DNA of 36,636 bases. It comes from CAZLPW01 sp964561495 (GTDB taxonomy: Bacteria > Fidelibacterota > Marinisomatia > Marinisomatales > UBA1611). The notes under the pieces were generated by a model that did no database searches, had not been told where the DNA came from, and saw only the letters and a list, made by a program, of their open reading frames with translations. This document shows, in pieces, positions 7,219 through 16,123 of the stretch; within the stretch, counting starts at the first letter, position 1; each line of letters opens with the position of its first letter. The stretch lies in contig CAZLPW010000014.1 of assembly GCA_964561495.1 (NCBI GenBank), forward strand, positions 1-36,636. The letters run 5' to 3'. Both the position numbers and the translations under genes were made by a program.

Positions 7219-9246
7219 TTGTTATCATTTATTGAAAAAATAGTTTTTTTAATCCTTGCAGTGACTTGTTTAGGAATTTCTTATATAACATTTAGTAAAA
7301 TGTTTAGAATTATTGGCTTGGGATCTAATGAATTAGTATGGCGGGATGTGATAAAAAACTGGAAGAGTGGGTTTTCTGCCTTTTTTACTCAAAAAACCTT
7401 ATTCAAAACTCGTCCGCTAATTGGTATTATCCATGCTTTTGTAGCTTGGGGATTCTCACTCTATTTAATTGTCAATATTGTTGATGTCTTATATGGGTTT
7501 ATACCTGGATTTTACTTTTTTCCAGATCATATTATTGGGAATGTTTATAGATTATTTGTTGATGTCTTTAGTGTTTTGGTTCTTTTAGGGGTTGCTTATT
7601 TTTTAATTAGAAGATTTATATTGAGAGACCGAAGGCTAAAAACCGAAAGACCTGTACTAATCTCGGAAATTGCAATCAGTGGAATGCGTTTTGATTCTTT
7701 TCTTGTTGGTTTATTTATAATTATTCACGTTGGCTCAAGATTTTTATCAGCCTCTTTTGAAATTGCAGGTTCTCACCCAGACTGGTCACAGCCAGCTGCT
7801 AATATGGTAGCTAGGTTATGGATAAATCTTGAGCCTAATACAATATTATTTATGGAACATATTACATGGTGGCTTGCACTAGGGTTAATTCTATTATTTT
7901 TACCCTATTTCCCAATGTCAAAACATGCACATTTATTTATGGGGCCATTGAATATTATGGCTAAAGAAAAAAGAAGATCGATGGCTAGTTTGGAAAAAAT
8001 TGATTTTGAAGATGATACTATTGAACAATTTGGATCTTCCAGAATTAAACATTTACCTCAAAAACAGTTACTAGATGGTTATGCGTGTATACAGTGTAGC
8101 AGATGTCAGGATGCATGTCCTGCCTATGAAACGGGGAAAGAACTATCCCCATCTGCTCTTGAGATAAACAAACGTTATTTTTTTAACCAAAACTTTACTT
8201 CTTTATCTAATGGAGAAGAATTTGATGTCCCATTAACCGATTGGATGTTAACAGAAGAAGCTGCATGGAGTTGTACCACATGTGGTTATTGTATAGAGGT
8301 TTGTCCAGTTGGCAATGAACCGATGATTGATATTTTAAGATTAAGACAGGATCTTGTTATGATGGAATCTAAATTCCCTCAAGATGCGATTGATACTTTT
8401 GAAAAAATGGAAAATTATGGTAATCCATGGGGTATGTCACCCCAAGATAGAGAAAACTGGATGGATGGATATAATGTTCCACTAATGCGTGATAAGAAAA
8501 AAGTGGACGTACTTTATTGGGCTGGTTGTAGTGGGGCATATGATACAAGAGGGAAAGAAATATCTCAATCAGTTGCAGATATTATGAATAAGGCAGGGGT
8601 CAACTATGCCTGCTTAGGCAATGAAGAAACTTGTACTGGTGATTCTGCAAGAAGGATTGGAAATGAGTATCTTTTCCAATCTATGGCAGAAAAAAATAAA
8701 GAAGTTTTTGCGCAGTACGATTTCAAAAGGATAGTTACCCAATGTCCTCATTGTTTTACAACCTTGAAAAATGATTATGCAGAGCTAGGAATTGATCTTG
8801 AAGTTTCTCACCATTCTCAATTCATTGATGAATTAATTGAATCAAAAAAAATTAGTCCAGATGCTTGGATTGATGAGGATATAACATTTCATGATCCATG
8901 TTATCTTGGGAGGCAAAATAATGAATATGATGCTCCAAGGAATGTCCTTCAGTCTGTTCTTAGAAATGGTAAAATCAATGAGATGGAAAAATCCAAATCA
9001 GAATCTTTTTGTTGTGGTGCAGGAGGTGGTAATATGTGGTATGAGATCAAGACTGGAGATAGAATAAATCAAAACAGAATTAAACAAGCGGTGGAGACAA
9101 ATGCAAAAACAGTTGCAGCGGCTTGCAACTTTTGTAATATAATGTTAGAGGACGGAGTCAAGACTACAGGTAATGACGAGACACTAAAAGTCTTAGATAT
9201 TGCTGAAATGGTATCTAAAGGTTTAAGTAGGAAAGATCATATTTAA
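7219..9246 (+). CDS. Membrane heme b/iron-sulfur oxidoreductase, probable ETF:quinone oxidoreductase
   Basis: The 675-aa protein has an N-terminal NarI-like membrane domain (about five spans in residues 1-240, with His in IIHAFVAWG, IIIHVGSRF and FMEHITWW as possible heme b ligands). Next come two 4Fe-4S ferredoxin motifs: C290-x2-C293-x2-C296-x3-C300 and C352-x2-C355-x2-C358-x3-C362. The C-terminus has two heterodisulfide-reductase-type CCG domains (WAGCSGAYD, CPHCFTTLKN, FHDPCYLGR, FCCGAGGGNMW, ACNFCNIML). This architecture matches the EtfD/EMO family, which passes electrons from ETF to menaquinone. The neighbouring etfBA genes support that role. No in-frame ATG exists upstream; TTG at 7219 keeps the first membrane span intact, so it is the best start. 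It converges with the acyl-CoA cluster. Confidence 0.88.
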   Translation: MLSFIEKIVFLILAVTCLGISYITFSKMFRIIGLGSNELVWRDVIKNWKSGFSAFFTQKTLFKTRPLIGIIHAFVAWGFSLYLIVNIVDVLYGFIPGFYFFPDHIIGNVYRLFVDVFSVLVLLGVAYFLIRRFILRDRRLKTERPVLISEIAISGMRFDSFLVGLFIIIHVGSRFLSASFEIAGSHPDWSQPAANMVARLWINLEPNTILFMEHITWWLALGLILLFLPYFPMSKHAHLFMGPLNIMAKEKRRSMASLEKIDFEDDTIEQFGSSRIKHLPQKQLLDGYACIQCSRCQDACPAYETGKELSPSALEINKRYFFNQNFTSLSNGEEFDVPLTDWMLTEEAAWSCTTCGYCIEVCPVGNEPMIDILRLRQDLVMMESKFPQDAIDTFEKMENYGNPWGMSPQDRENWMDGYNVPLMRDKKKVDVLYWAGCSGAYDTRGKEISQSVADIMNKAGVNYACLGNEETCTGDSARRIGNEYLFQSMAEKNKEVFAQYDFKRIVTQCPHCFTTLKNDYAELGIDLEVSHHSQFIDELIESKKISPDAWIDEDITFHDPCYLGRQNNEYDAPRNVLQSVLRNGKINEMEKSKSESFCCGAGGGNMWYEIKTGDRINQNRIKQAVETNAKTVAAACNFCNIMLEDGVKTTGNDETLKVLDIAEMVSKGLSRKDHI

Positions 9247-9269
9247 AAATTATTTATATGATAAAACTA

Positions 9270-10253
9270 TCAATGTTTTAAAACGACTCGTCCTGTTTGT
9301 TCTCCATTTAAAATTTTTTTTATTTCAAAAGGCATATCTTCTAAACTAACTACTCGATATAATTCCTTTAGATTAGGAAGGGACCACTCAGCTGAAAATA
9401 GATTCCATATCTGGGCTTTTTCTTTTATTGGTTTAGATGCCGAGTCAATCCCGATCAATCTATTTCCTCTAAGGATAAAGGGGAATACAGAGGTTTCAAA
9501 GCCAGCACCACCAACATTACCACAGCACGCAATTACACCATCATATTTCATACTTGCTAATATTGCAGATAAGGTTTTACCACCCGAAACATCTATGGCT
9601 AGATCATAAATACCTTTACTTATTGGTAGACGTGTTGATTTAATGAATTCGTCCCTGTATAAAATATTTTTTGCTCCTAAACTTTTTAAGAAATTAAACT
9701 GATCTCTTTTTCCCGTTATGGCCGTAATATTTGCCCCGAGATGATATAATAGTTTGATAGCGATAGACCCAACACCTCCAGTACTACCACTAATCAATAT
9801 TGACTGATTACAGACTTCAGATTTTTCTTGCAAAGCTTTTACTGATAGACCAGCAGTAAGACCTGCTGTCCCTATGGCCATTGCTTTTTCAGCTGAAAAA
9901 GCAGTGGGGATTTTTACAACCCATGAAGAAGGAACCCTGATATATTGCCCAAAACCACCATCTGTATTCATTCCCAAGTCATATCCGCTCACAATCACAG
10001 ATGAGTTTTTTGGGAAATTACTGTCTGAAGATTTTTCGATCACACCAGCAGCATCTATACCAGGCGTGTGTGGGTATCTTTTAGTTACGCCTTTATTTCC
10101 CGAAGCGGATAAGGCATCCTTATAATTGAGAGAAGAATATTCAACTCTGATCAGTATATCACCTTCTGGAAGTTCATCAATTGACTTTTGATCAATATTA
10201 TTTTCAAACTCGCCTTTATTATTTTCTGATGTAATTAGAGCTCTAAAATTCAT
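9270..10253 (-). CDS. YhdH/YhfP-family oxidoreductase, acryloyl-CoA reductase-like
   Basis: The 327-aa product is a zinc-free medium-chain dehydrogenase/reductase. The N-terminal GroES-like half carries SSLNYKDALSASGNKGVTK and YPHTPGIDAAGVIE, characteristic of YhdH/AcuI proteins. The Rossmann half carries LISGSTGGVGSIAIKLLYHLGA for NADPH binding, with GTAGLTAGLS before it. Characterised relatives reduce acryloyl-CoA to propionyl-CoA with NADPH. Here it lies 6 nt after an enoyl-CoA hydratase gene, so it may reduce the enoyl-CoA of the local pathway or detoxify acryloyl-CoA. The family is clear; the exact enoyl substrate is not. Confidence 0.85.
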   Translation of the reverse strand: MNFRALITSENNKGEFENNIDQKSIDELPEGDILIRVEYSSLNYKDALSASGNKGVTKRYPHTPGIDAAGVIEKSSDSNFPKNSSVIVSGYDLGMNTDGGFGQYIRVPSSWVVKIPTAFSAEKAMAIGTAGLTAGLSVKALQEKSEVCNQSILISGSTGGVGSIAIKLLYHLGANITAITGKRDQFNFLKSLGAKNILYRDEFIKSTRLPISKGIYDLAIDVSGGKTLSAILASMKYDGVIACCGNVGGAGFETSVFPFILRGNRLIGIDSASKPIKEKAQIWNLFSAEWSLPNLKELYRVVSLEDMPFEIKKILNGEQTGRVVLKH

Positions 10254-10259
10254 TATTTT

Positions 10260-11054
10260 TTATTTAGATTTTTTAGTATTCCAATAGGGCTTTCTTTTTT
10301 CAAAAAAGGAAGCAAACCCTTCACGACCTTCGGGATGTAACATACAATCAGAAAATAATTTAGCAGCTTCCTCAGGATTGATGGACTGGTTTTCTAAAAT
10401 AATTTTTTTTGTTGCTGCAATTGCATTCGGGCTACATTTTTTTACCCGTTCTTTCATATTTTTTATATGAGAATTTAACTCTTTGTTATCATTTGCAATA
10501 AAGTCTGCCATACCCATTTCAAATGCCTCTTGTCCATTAAATGAACTTCCCAATAACATCAATTTTCTAGCTTGGGAAAAACCTAAACGGTTTAAAACGT
10601 AGGGGGCAATTTGAGCTGGTGTTAAACCTATCCTTGTCTCTGTAAGGGCGTAACGAGCATTAGCCATCGTGATTAGAATATCTGTTGCGCACGCAATTCC
10701 AAAAGCGCCAGCTATTCCAACGCCTTCAACTACCGATATAGTAAACTGGGGAGCTTTATTAATTTGTTTAAAAACAGATCCAGCCTGAAGACTCATTTTA
10801 GTTGCTAATTCATGAGCATTTTTTTTTGAAGATGTTATCTTTTTAGCTTCTGCTAGATCTAATCCAGCGCAAAAAACATTGCCTTTTCCCCTAAAAAGAA
10901 TTCCTCTAATAGACTGATCTTCATTTATGGCAGATAAAGTAGAACTGATATCATATAGTAAACTATCAGATAAAGCATTACGTTTTTTGGGGCGAGTAAG
11001 CCAATTATCATCAAGTTCAAGGATACAATTTTCTGTTTTAGGTAGTTTTGTCAT
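10260..11054 (-). CDS. Enoyl-CoA hydratase/isomerase (crotonase family)
   Basis: This 264-aa protein has the full crotonase fold. The first oxyanion-hole segment is FRGKGNVFCAGLDLAEA (about 54-70), the second is VVEGVGIAGAFGIACATD (about 108-125), and TETRIGLTPAQIAPYVLNRL follows. The ETRxGxxPAQIAP pattern recalls 3-methylglutaconyl-CoA and isohexenylglutaconyl-CoA hydratases of the LiuC/AtuE type, judged from memory. That fits the AtuA-family gene next upstream. It is separated from that gene by 111 nt, so it may have its own promoter with the reductase gene behind it. The hydratase role is likely; the specific substrate is inference. Confidence 0.88.
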   Translation of the reverse strand: MTKLPKTENCILELDDNWLTRPKKRNALSDSLLYDISSTLSAINEDQSIRGILFRGKGNVFCAGLDLAEAKKITSSKKNAHELATKMSLQAGSVFKQINKAPQFTISVVEGVGIAGAFGIACATDILITMANARYALTETRIGLTPAQIAPYVLNRLGFSQARKLMLLGSSFNGQEAFEMGMADFIANDNKELNSHIKNMKERVKKCSPNAIAATKKIILENQSINPEEAAKLFSDCMLHPEGREGFASFFEKRKPYWNTKKSK

Positions 11055-11165
11055 ATTTGTTTTTTCATTTAATACTAGAGTTTCCGATTTAATTTGTTTT
11101 TATTTTAAAAAATTTAATCTTTTGATTTTTGTAATCTTTTTGATGCATAAATATTTCAGATAGAA

Positions 11166-12956
11166 TTATTTCATTTTTATTTCTTCAATTATATCAGATG
11201 AGACTGGGATAGGATATTCAAGAAGCTGTTGAGCGTAAGCCTTACCCTGTGGATCGATATTTAAACTTGCCATTCCGCCACCGCCAAGCGAATTCTTCAA
11301 TAAAAAATTAATTCCATTAATTCCTGGAACTATCCATTTTAATACAGAGCCTTTTAACACAGTGCTAAAATATTTTGATATAGAATCAGGATTTAAAGCG
11401 TTATCAATAAAGGGGAAATAATGAGCTTTCCTTGCAATTACGCCAATATTTGCATGGTCACCTTTATCACCACTACGCGCATAAGCAAGGTTTACTAACT
11501 GAGTAGAAAATTTTGTATCAAAAACTTTAGTTGGTGGAGTATCTCTTTTTTCTTTTATTGGTTTATAACTATTAATTGCTTTGACCTCTATTGGAATTGT
11601 TTTTTCATCAATCTCTACCTTTATTTTAACCTTATTCTTGGAATACAGAAAAGAAAACAGATGAATAGATGGAGATACTGAAGGTCGACCACCAAGATAG
11701 TTAATAACTCCTGGTGTCATTCCTGTTGTAGCTTGAGCCATTTCTTTTGATAAATAAGTTAAAGCTCTTTTGTCTGGGTGACGAGCAACAAGCCTTAAAA
11801 CAATCTCTCTAGTACTAAATTTAGATTCTTTTTCTCCATAAATTGAATCAGATCCAAGTAAGTCATAAGAAGTCTTTGTAAACGGATCTAGATTTTGTTC
11901 TTTAAGAATTCGGGAACATTTTTTCAGTATTGCTTTGGCAATAATTTCTCCCTTCATCTTTGCATTTTTTCCTCCTATTACTAATGTTCCAGCGACATGG
12001 TATCCATTCATATATGTTGCTGATACTTTATAATAATTTGTTGGTGGAAAGCCTTTTGCTCCTTGAACCATTACTTGATTTGAGCCTAAATCATTTATTG
12101 TTACCTTTGTAAAATCACATATTACATCAGGCAATATATATTCTCTAGGGTTACCTATTTCATATAGAAATTGTTCAGCTACTGTTCCAAACGTAACCAT
12201 ACCTCCAGTGTTTTTTGGTTTAGATACAATGAAATCTCCATTTTGGAATACATCAACAAAAGGAAACCCCATATCGTCGAATCTTTTTATATTTCTCCAA
12301 TCAGTAAAATTTCCTCCTGTACATTGTGCACCACATTCAATAATATGCCCTGCAAGACTTCCACTAGAAAGGAGATCATAATCTGATTCTTTCCATTGAA
12401 ATTCATACATTAAAGGGCCTAGAACGAGAGCACTGTCAACACATCTCCCAGTTATTATAATATCTGCATTTTTTTCAAGAGCTTTTACAATTCCCGACGC
12501 TCCAAGGTATGAATTTATACTTAGACATGAATCGGGAAGGGGTTTTTTACTCTCCATTTCTATTATGCTTTCTTTCTTTAGAATGGAGATTTTTGATGTA
12601 AGATTATCTCCATTTATTACAGCAATATTTAATTTAATGCCTAACTTTTTTGCTTGGTTTTCTAAGATTACTTTACAAGCATTTGGATTTATGCCACCAG
12701 CATTTGAGATTATTTTTATATTTTTTTCTTTGATGTTTACTAAAAGGGGTTCAATCTGATCTACGAAATCAGTAGCATATCCTAATTTAGGATTTTTTAT
12801 TTTTGCTGCTGCAAGAATTGACATACTAACTTCTGCAAGAAAATCAAATACAAGATAATCAAGATCTCCTTTTTGTACAAGTTGCTTTGCAGCTGTTGAA
12901 GTATCACCCCAAAATGCAGATGCACATCCAATCCTAATTTTTTTTTTATTATCCAT
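11166..12956 (-). CDS. AtuA-family (DUF1446) protein of acyl-CoA/terpene catabolism
   Basis: The 596-aa product matches the AtuA/DUF1446 family over its length: RIGCASAFWGDTSTAAKQLV at the N-terminus, DYLVFDFLAEVSMSILA, GRCVDSALVLGPLMYEF and ECGAQCTGGNFTDW. A C-terminal domain contains AYARSGDKGDHANIGVIAR and ends with LGGGGMASLN. AtuA is essential for growth on acyclic terpenes in Pseudomonas, but its reaction is not established, and DUF1446 proteins also occur in other acyl-CoA catabolic clusters. The gene lies 6 nt after the NPD-type flavoprotein gene, in a tight minus-strand run with MaoC and dehydrogenase genes. The family assignment is firm and the reaction is unknown. Confidence 0.9.
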   Translation of the reverse strand: MDNKKKIRIGCASAFWGDTSTAAKQLVQKGDLDYLVFDFLAEVSMSILAAAKIKNPKLGYATDFVDQIEPLLVNIKEKNIKIISNAGGINPNACKVILENQAKKLGIKLNIAVINGDNLTSKISILKKESIIEMESKKPLPDSCLSINSYLGASGIVKALEKNADIIITGRCVDSALVLGPLMYEFQWKESDYDLLSSGSLAGHIIECGAQCTGGNFTDWRNIKRFDDMGFPFVDVFQNGDFIVSKPKNTGGMVTFGTVAEQFLYEIGNPREYILPDVICDFTKVTINDLGSNQVMVQGAKGFPPTNYYKVSATYMNGYHVAGTLVIGGKNAKMKGEIIAKAILKKCSRILKEQNLDPFTKTSYDLLGSDSIYGEKESKFSTREIVLRLVARHPDKRALTYLSKEMAQATTGMTPGVINYLGGRPSVSPSIHLFSFLYSKNKVKIKVEIDEKTIPIEVKAINSYKPIKEKRDTPPTKVFDTKFSTQLVNLAYARSGDKGDHANIGVIARKAHYFPFIDNALNPDSISKYFSTVLKGSVLKWIVPGINGINFLLKNSLGGGGMASLNIDPQGKAYAQQLLEYPIPVSSDIIEEIKMK

Positions 12957-12962
12957 TTGTTT

Positions 12963-13946
12963 TTAATTTTTTATTATTTTCAAAGATTCGCCAAGTCGTC
13001 TCATTATTAAAGTTGCTGATTCAATATTTCTTATATTATGAACACTTTTTCCAGCTGAGTAGTATTGTTTTTCCTTTTGAAGATTTTTTGGATCTTTCTT
13101 ATTTGATAAATATTTTAATCTAATAAAAGAATTAAAATTTAGTATTAATCTAGCATAATGCTTAAACCTACTATTCAGTAACTTTTTCATAAACCAGGAA
13201 TTATCAGCTCTGAAATTTTTAGATTTAATTACGGAAATAGGTATACCAGTAAGTCTAGTAGTTGAGGCGATATCATCCTCAGAAGAACTTACAATGGCAT
13301 CTTTCCAATCTTTAGATGTGTTACACTCGGTGGTTGCAATAAAACGTGTTCCCATTTGAACTCCATCATAACCTACTTTCATAGCATTTAATAATTCTTT
13401 TCTATTTCCAATTCCGCCAGCACAGATTAAAGGTAATTTTAAATCATATAACTCATTATAAATCTTTTCCATTGATTGAGGCCCGAGATGTCCCCCCGCC
13501 CGATCATTTACGCATATTAGACCATCTACTCCGCAATCTTGACCCTTTTTTGCCCAGTGCCGGTTAGTTACATCATGATAAACATAACCCTTGACCTGAT
13601 GTACTCTTTTACATACCCAATCTGGTTTCCCAAGCGAAGTAACAAAAAAACGGATATCTTCTTCAAGCGCGATATCAATCCATTTAGACATACGATCAAT
13701 GTATTTTTTACTTCCTTTTTCAATAAGCGCATTAAAGCCTATTGGTTTATCAGTGAGTGATCGAATGTGTTTAATACCTTCTCGTAGATCATATCCATGA
13801 ACAAATGTTAGGCTAACAGGTTGCAGAATTGCCATACCACCTCCTTCAGATGCAGCTGCTACAAGCTCAGGATTAGAGCATGGATACATTGCACCACAGA
13901 TGATTGGGAATTCAACTTTAGCTTGTTTAGTGAAACGATTTCCCAT
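12963..13946 (-). CDS. Nitronate monooxygenase/NPD-family FMN oxidoreductase
   Basis: The protein is a TIM-barrel flavoprotein of the 2-nitropropane dioxygenase family: FPIICGAMYPCSNPELVAAA, EGGGMAILQP, GVDGLICVNDRAGGHLG, LICAGGIGNRKELLNAM and GYDGVQMGTRFIATTEC. The phosphate-binding segments AGGIGNR and GVQMGTRF indicate FMN. ATG at 13946 is chosen because an AAAAAGG ribosome site precedes it; a TTG at 13979 would overlap the MaoC gene and lacks a site. The product would be 327 aa. In acyl-CoA clusters such proteins often act as enoyl reductases or ring-degrading flavoenzymes rather than nitronate oxidases (for example IpdC in steroid degradation), so the real reaction may be reduction of a pathway intermediate. 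Confidence 0.82.
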   Translation of the reverse strand: MGNRFTKQAKVEFPIICGAMYPCSNPELVAAASEGGGMAILQPVSLTFVHGYDLREGIKHIRSLTDKPIGFNALIEKGSKKYIDRMSKWIDIALEEDIRFFVTSLGKPDWVCKRVHQVKGYVYHDVTNRHWAKKGQDCGVDGLICVNDRAGGHLGPQSMEKIYNELYDLKLPLICAGGIGNRKELLNAMKVGYDGVQMGTRFIATTECNTSKDWKDAIVSSSEDDIASTTRLTGIPISVIKSKNFRADNSWFMKKLLNSRFKHYARLILNFNSFIRLKYLSNKKDPKNLQKEKQYYSAGKSVHNIRNIESATLIMRRLGESLKIIKN

Positions 13947-13965
13947 TTTTTGCCTTTTTACTTTA

Positions 13966-14385
13966 TCATGATATATCAATTATTGTATAACCATCTAATT
14001 TTTTATCTCCGTATTGATTTTCAACCTTCAATTGAATTTTCAATAGTTCCTTAGAGTCATTTTTTTGTATATCAATCACACGACCAGTGCATAATAAAGT
14101 ATCCCCAATATTAACCATAGATGAGAATTTTACTCCGTATTCCAAAATATTATTTTGTTCAATATTTTTAGTTAATGTTCGACCTAGGTAGGCCATAATT
14201 AACATACCATGGGCTATAATACCATCAAGACCAATTTGTTTTGCATAATCATAATCAATATGGATTGGGTTATGGTCGCCAGATGCTTTAGCGTAAAGAG
14301 AAAGACAATTTTGGGAAATAGACTCTATCTCCATACTTGGTAATTTATTACCCACTCTTGCAGATTTATAGTCCCATTTATTCAT
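13966..14385 (-). CDS. MaoC-like (R)-specific hydratase, catalytic half
   Basis: This 139-aa hot-dog protein carries the hydratase-2 motif YAKASGDHNPIHIDYDYAKQ (about 31-50), with the Asp and His that catalyse hydration, and GIIAHGMLIMAYLGR after it. It is typical of single-domain MaoC proteins. It lies directly after a FAS1-dehydratase-type MaoC N-domain gene (gap 4 nt). The pair probably forms a heterodimeric or heterotetrameric enoyl-CoA hydratase, as known for split MaoC systems acting on bulky acyl-CoAs. The reaction would be reversible hydration of an enoyl-CoA to a 3-hydroxyacyl-CoA. Confidence 0.87.
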   Translation of the reverse strand: MNKWDYKSARVGNKLPSMEIESISQNCLSLYAKASGDHNPIHIDYDYAKQIGLDGIIAHGMLIMAYLGRTLTKNIEQNNILEYGVKFSSMVNIGDTLLCTGRVIDIQKNDSKELLKIQLKVENQYGDKKLDGYTIIDIS

Positions 14386-14389
14386 AATA

Positions 14390-14827
14390 CTACCTAACTA
14401 CCATTGTAGATAATGATTCTGCAACTAGGATACTTTTTTGATTATAATATTTTGATTCAAAATCAAAAAATTGTAGGGCTCCATTATTTTTATCAAACAT
14501 ATTAACAATCTGGCCTTCCATTTTGATGATGTCACCAGAAAAAACTGGTTTGTAGTACTTATAAATTTGACCAGCGTGAAGTATTTTACCCAAATCAATA
14601 GAAAGATCACTAAGATACTCAAATGGATTATCCTGCTCATGAATTACTACTGTAAGAAAAGTGGGGGGGGCGATAAGAGAAGGGTAGCCTTTAGCTTTTG
14701 CTATGGCTTCATCAAAATAAATGGGATCTGTTTGCCCAGTAGCTTTAGCAAAAAGCATTAATCTTTTTTTTTCAATATGAAAATTTATAGGTTGATATTT
14801 TTTATTAATTAATGATCTATTTAACAT
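14390..14827 (-). CDS. MaoC-like dehydratase N-terminal domain protein (FAS1 dehydratase type)
   Basis: The 145-aa protein has the hot-dog features FAKATGQTDPIYFDEAIAKA (about 27-46), then YPSLIAPPTFLTVV, then LHAGQIYKYYKPVFSGDIIKMEG. This is the non-catalytic or substrate-shaping half seen in two-gene MaoC hydratases. It lies 14 nt after the dehydrogenase gene and 4 nt before the catalytic half, so all three are probably co-transcribed. The APP codons create a run of eight Cs on the coding strand (14663-14670), unusual in this AT-rich DNA. Confidence 0.82.
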   Translation of the reverse strand: MLNRSLINKKYQPINFHIEKKRLMLFAKATGQTDPIYFDEAIAKAKGYPSLIAPPTFLTVVIHEQDNPFEYLSDLSIDLGKILHAGQIYKYYKPVFSGDIIKMEGQIVNMFDKNNGALQFFDFESKYYNQKSILVAESLSTMVVR

Positions 14828-14841
14828 TCAACAACTCTTTA

Positions 14842-16095
14842 TTAAAAAGTTTTTCCTGATTTGGCCAATTGCTGAAGTAGTTTGGGCGGCGCAAAGCGGT
14901 CACCGTATTTATCAGCTAATTTTTCTGCTTGATCTATAAATTTAGAAATACCATAATCATTTACAAATTTTAGAGTGCCGCCCTTTGCTTTTGGAAATCC
15001 CCAACCTAATATACTACCTATATTAGCATCAGAAACTGACTCTATTACACCTTCTTCATAACAGCGAATTGCTTCTATTGCCTGGGAGAAATAAAATCGA
15101 TCTATCATTTCTCTCTTAGATAATTGTTTCTTTGAAAGAGGGAAATATTTTTTTATATCAGTCCAAAGAAATTTTCTCCCATGTTTTGGATATTCATAGA
15201 AACCCCCTATCCCTGAGCGCCCAGTCCTGTTTACTTTTTTAATCATTAGATCAATTACTTTATCCGAATTAAACTTTGTCATTTTATGAATTTTTTCTTT
15301 ATTCTCCTGATATTTTTGTTTTCTTATGTTTGCAATTAGATTGATATTTATTTCATCAATTATTGCTAGTGGACCTACGGGATATCCAGCGTTTATTGCG
15401 GAGTTTTCAATTGATTCTATTTTTTGTCCCTCATAAATCATTTCTAAACCTTCATTGGTATATCTTTCAAATACACGGGTTGTGTAAAAACCAGGACTAT
15501 CGTTTACTACAATTGGAGTTTTTTTAATTTTTTTTGCGTAATCAAGAGCTTTTAAAAGAGCCATTTGGCTTGTTTTTTTACCTTTTATTATTTCTACTAG
15601 TTTCATCCTATGGACAGGCGAAAAAAAATGAATTCCTATAAAATTATCAGGTTTACGAGATTTTTTTGCTAGAGTAGTAATTGGTATGGTTGATGTATTT
15701 GAAGCAAAGATACTTTCTTTATTTATATATTTTTCAGCCTGAATAGTTACTCTGCCTTTCAAATCTCGATCTTCATAAACTGCTTCAATTATTAAATCAC
15801 ATCCAGCAAGTTTACTAAAGTCATTTGTAGCAGTAATTTTATTTAATATTTTTTTCATTTTTTCTTTAGTTAATAGACCTTTTTTTAATTTACCTAGCAA
15901 TATCAATTCTATTTTGCTAAGTCCCACATCAGCAGTTTTTTGTGTTCTATCTACCATCACAGTTTTGATACCAACAAGAGCAGTTACATAGGCTATACCA
16001 TGTCCCATTAGGCCAGAACCTAATATGCCAACTTTATTTATATCTTTTATATTGGCTTTTTTAGGCTTTTTTTTATCTTTCTTTATATTATCCAT
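14842..16095 (-). CDS. 3-hydroxyacyl-CoA dehydrogenase
   Basis: The 417-aa enzyme starts with a Lys-rich segment, then the NAD-binding GSGLMG (26-31) in NKVGILGSGLMGHGIAYVTA. Further family motifs are FASNTSTIPITTLAKKS, FIGIHFFSPVHRMKLVEII (with the catalytic His) and TPIVVNDSPGFYTTRV, and the protein contains both C-terminal HAD domains. It corresponds to the dehydrogenase half of FadB/FadJ without the fused crotonase domain, matching the separate hydratase genes nearby. It oxidises (S)-3-hydroxyacyl-CoA to 3-ketoacyl-CoA with NAD. It is the first gene of the tight minus-strand acyl-CoA cluster. No thiolase lies in the window. Confidence 0.92.
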   Translation of the reverse strand: MDNIKKDKKKPKKANIKDINKVGILGSGLMGHGIAYVTALVGIKTVMVDRTQKTADVGLSKIELILLGKLKKGLLTKEKMKKILNKITATNDFSKLAGCDLIIEAVYEDRDLKGRVTIQAEKYINKESIFASNTSTIPITTLAKKSRKPDNFIGIHFFSPVHRMKLVEIIKGKKTSQMALLKALDYAKKIKKTPIVVNDSPGFYTTRVFERYTNEGLEMIYEGQKIESIENSAINAGYPVGPLAIIDEININLIANIRKQKYQENKEKIHKMTKFNSDKVIDLMIKKVNRTGRSGIGGFYEYPKHGRKFLWTDIKKYFPLSKKQLSKREMIDRFYFSQAIEAIRCYEEGVIESVSDANIGSILGWGFPKAKGGTLKFVNDYGISKFIDQAEKLADKYGDRFAPPKLLQQLAKSGKTF

Positions 16096-16123
16096 TTAAC
16101 CTCAGCAAGTCTACATTATATTT

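Noticed and set aside
11055..11165. Possible short peptide upstream of the enoyl-CoA hydratase gene
   Set aside because: Only a 19-codon, Lys-rich frame without a ribosome site; the stretch is better read as an AT-rich promoter or leader.
13977..13979. TTG start for the NPD-family protein overlapping the MaoC gene
   Set aside because: ATG at 13946 has an AAAAAGG ribosome site and leads directly into the conserved N-terminus.
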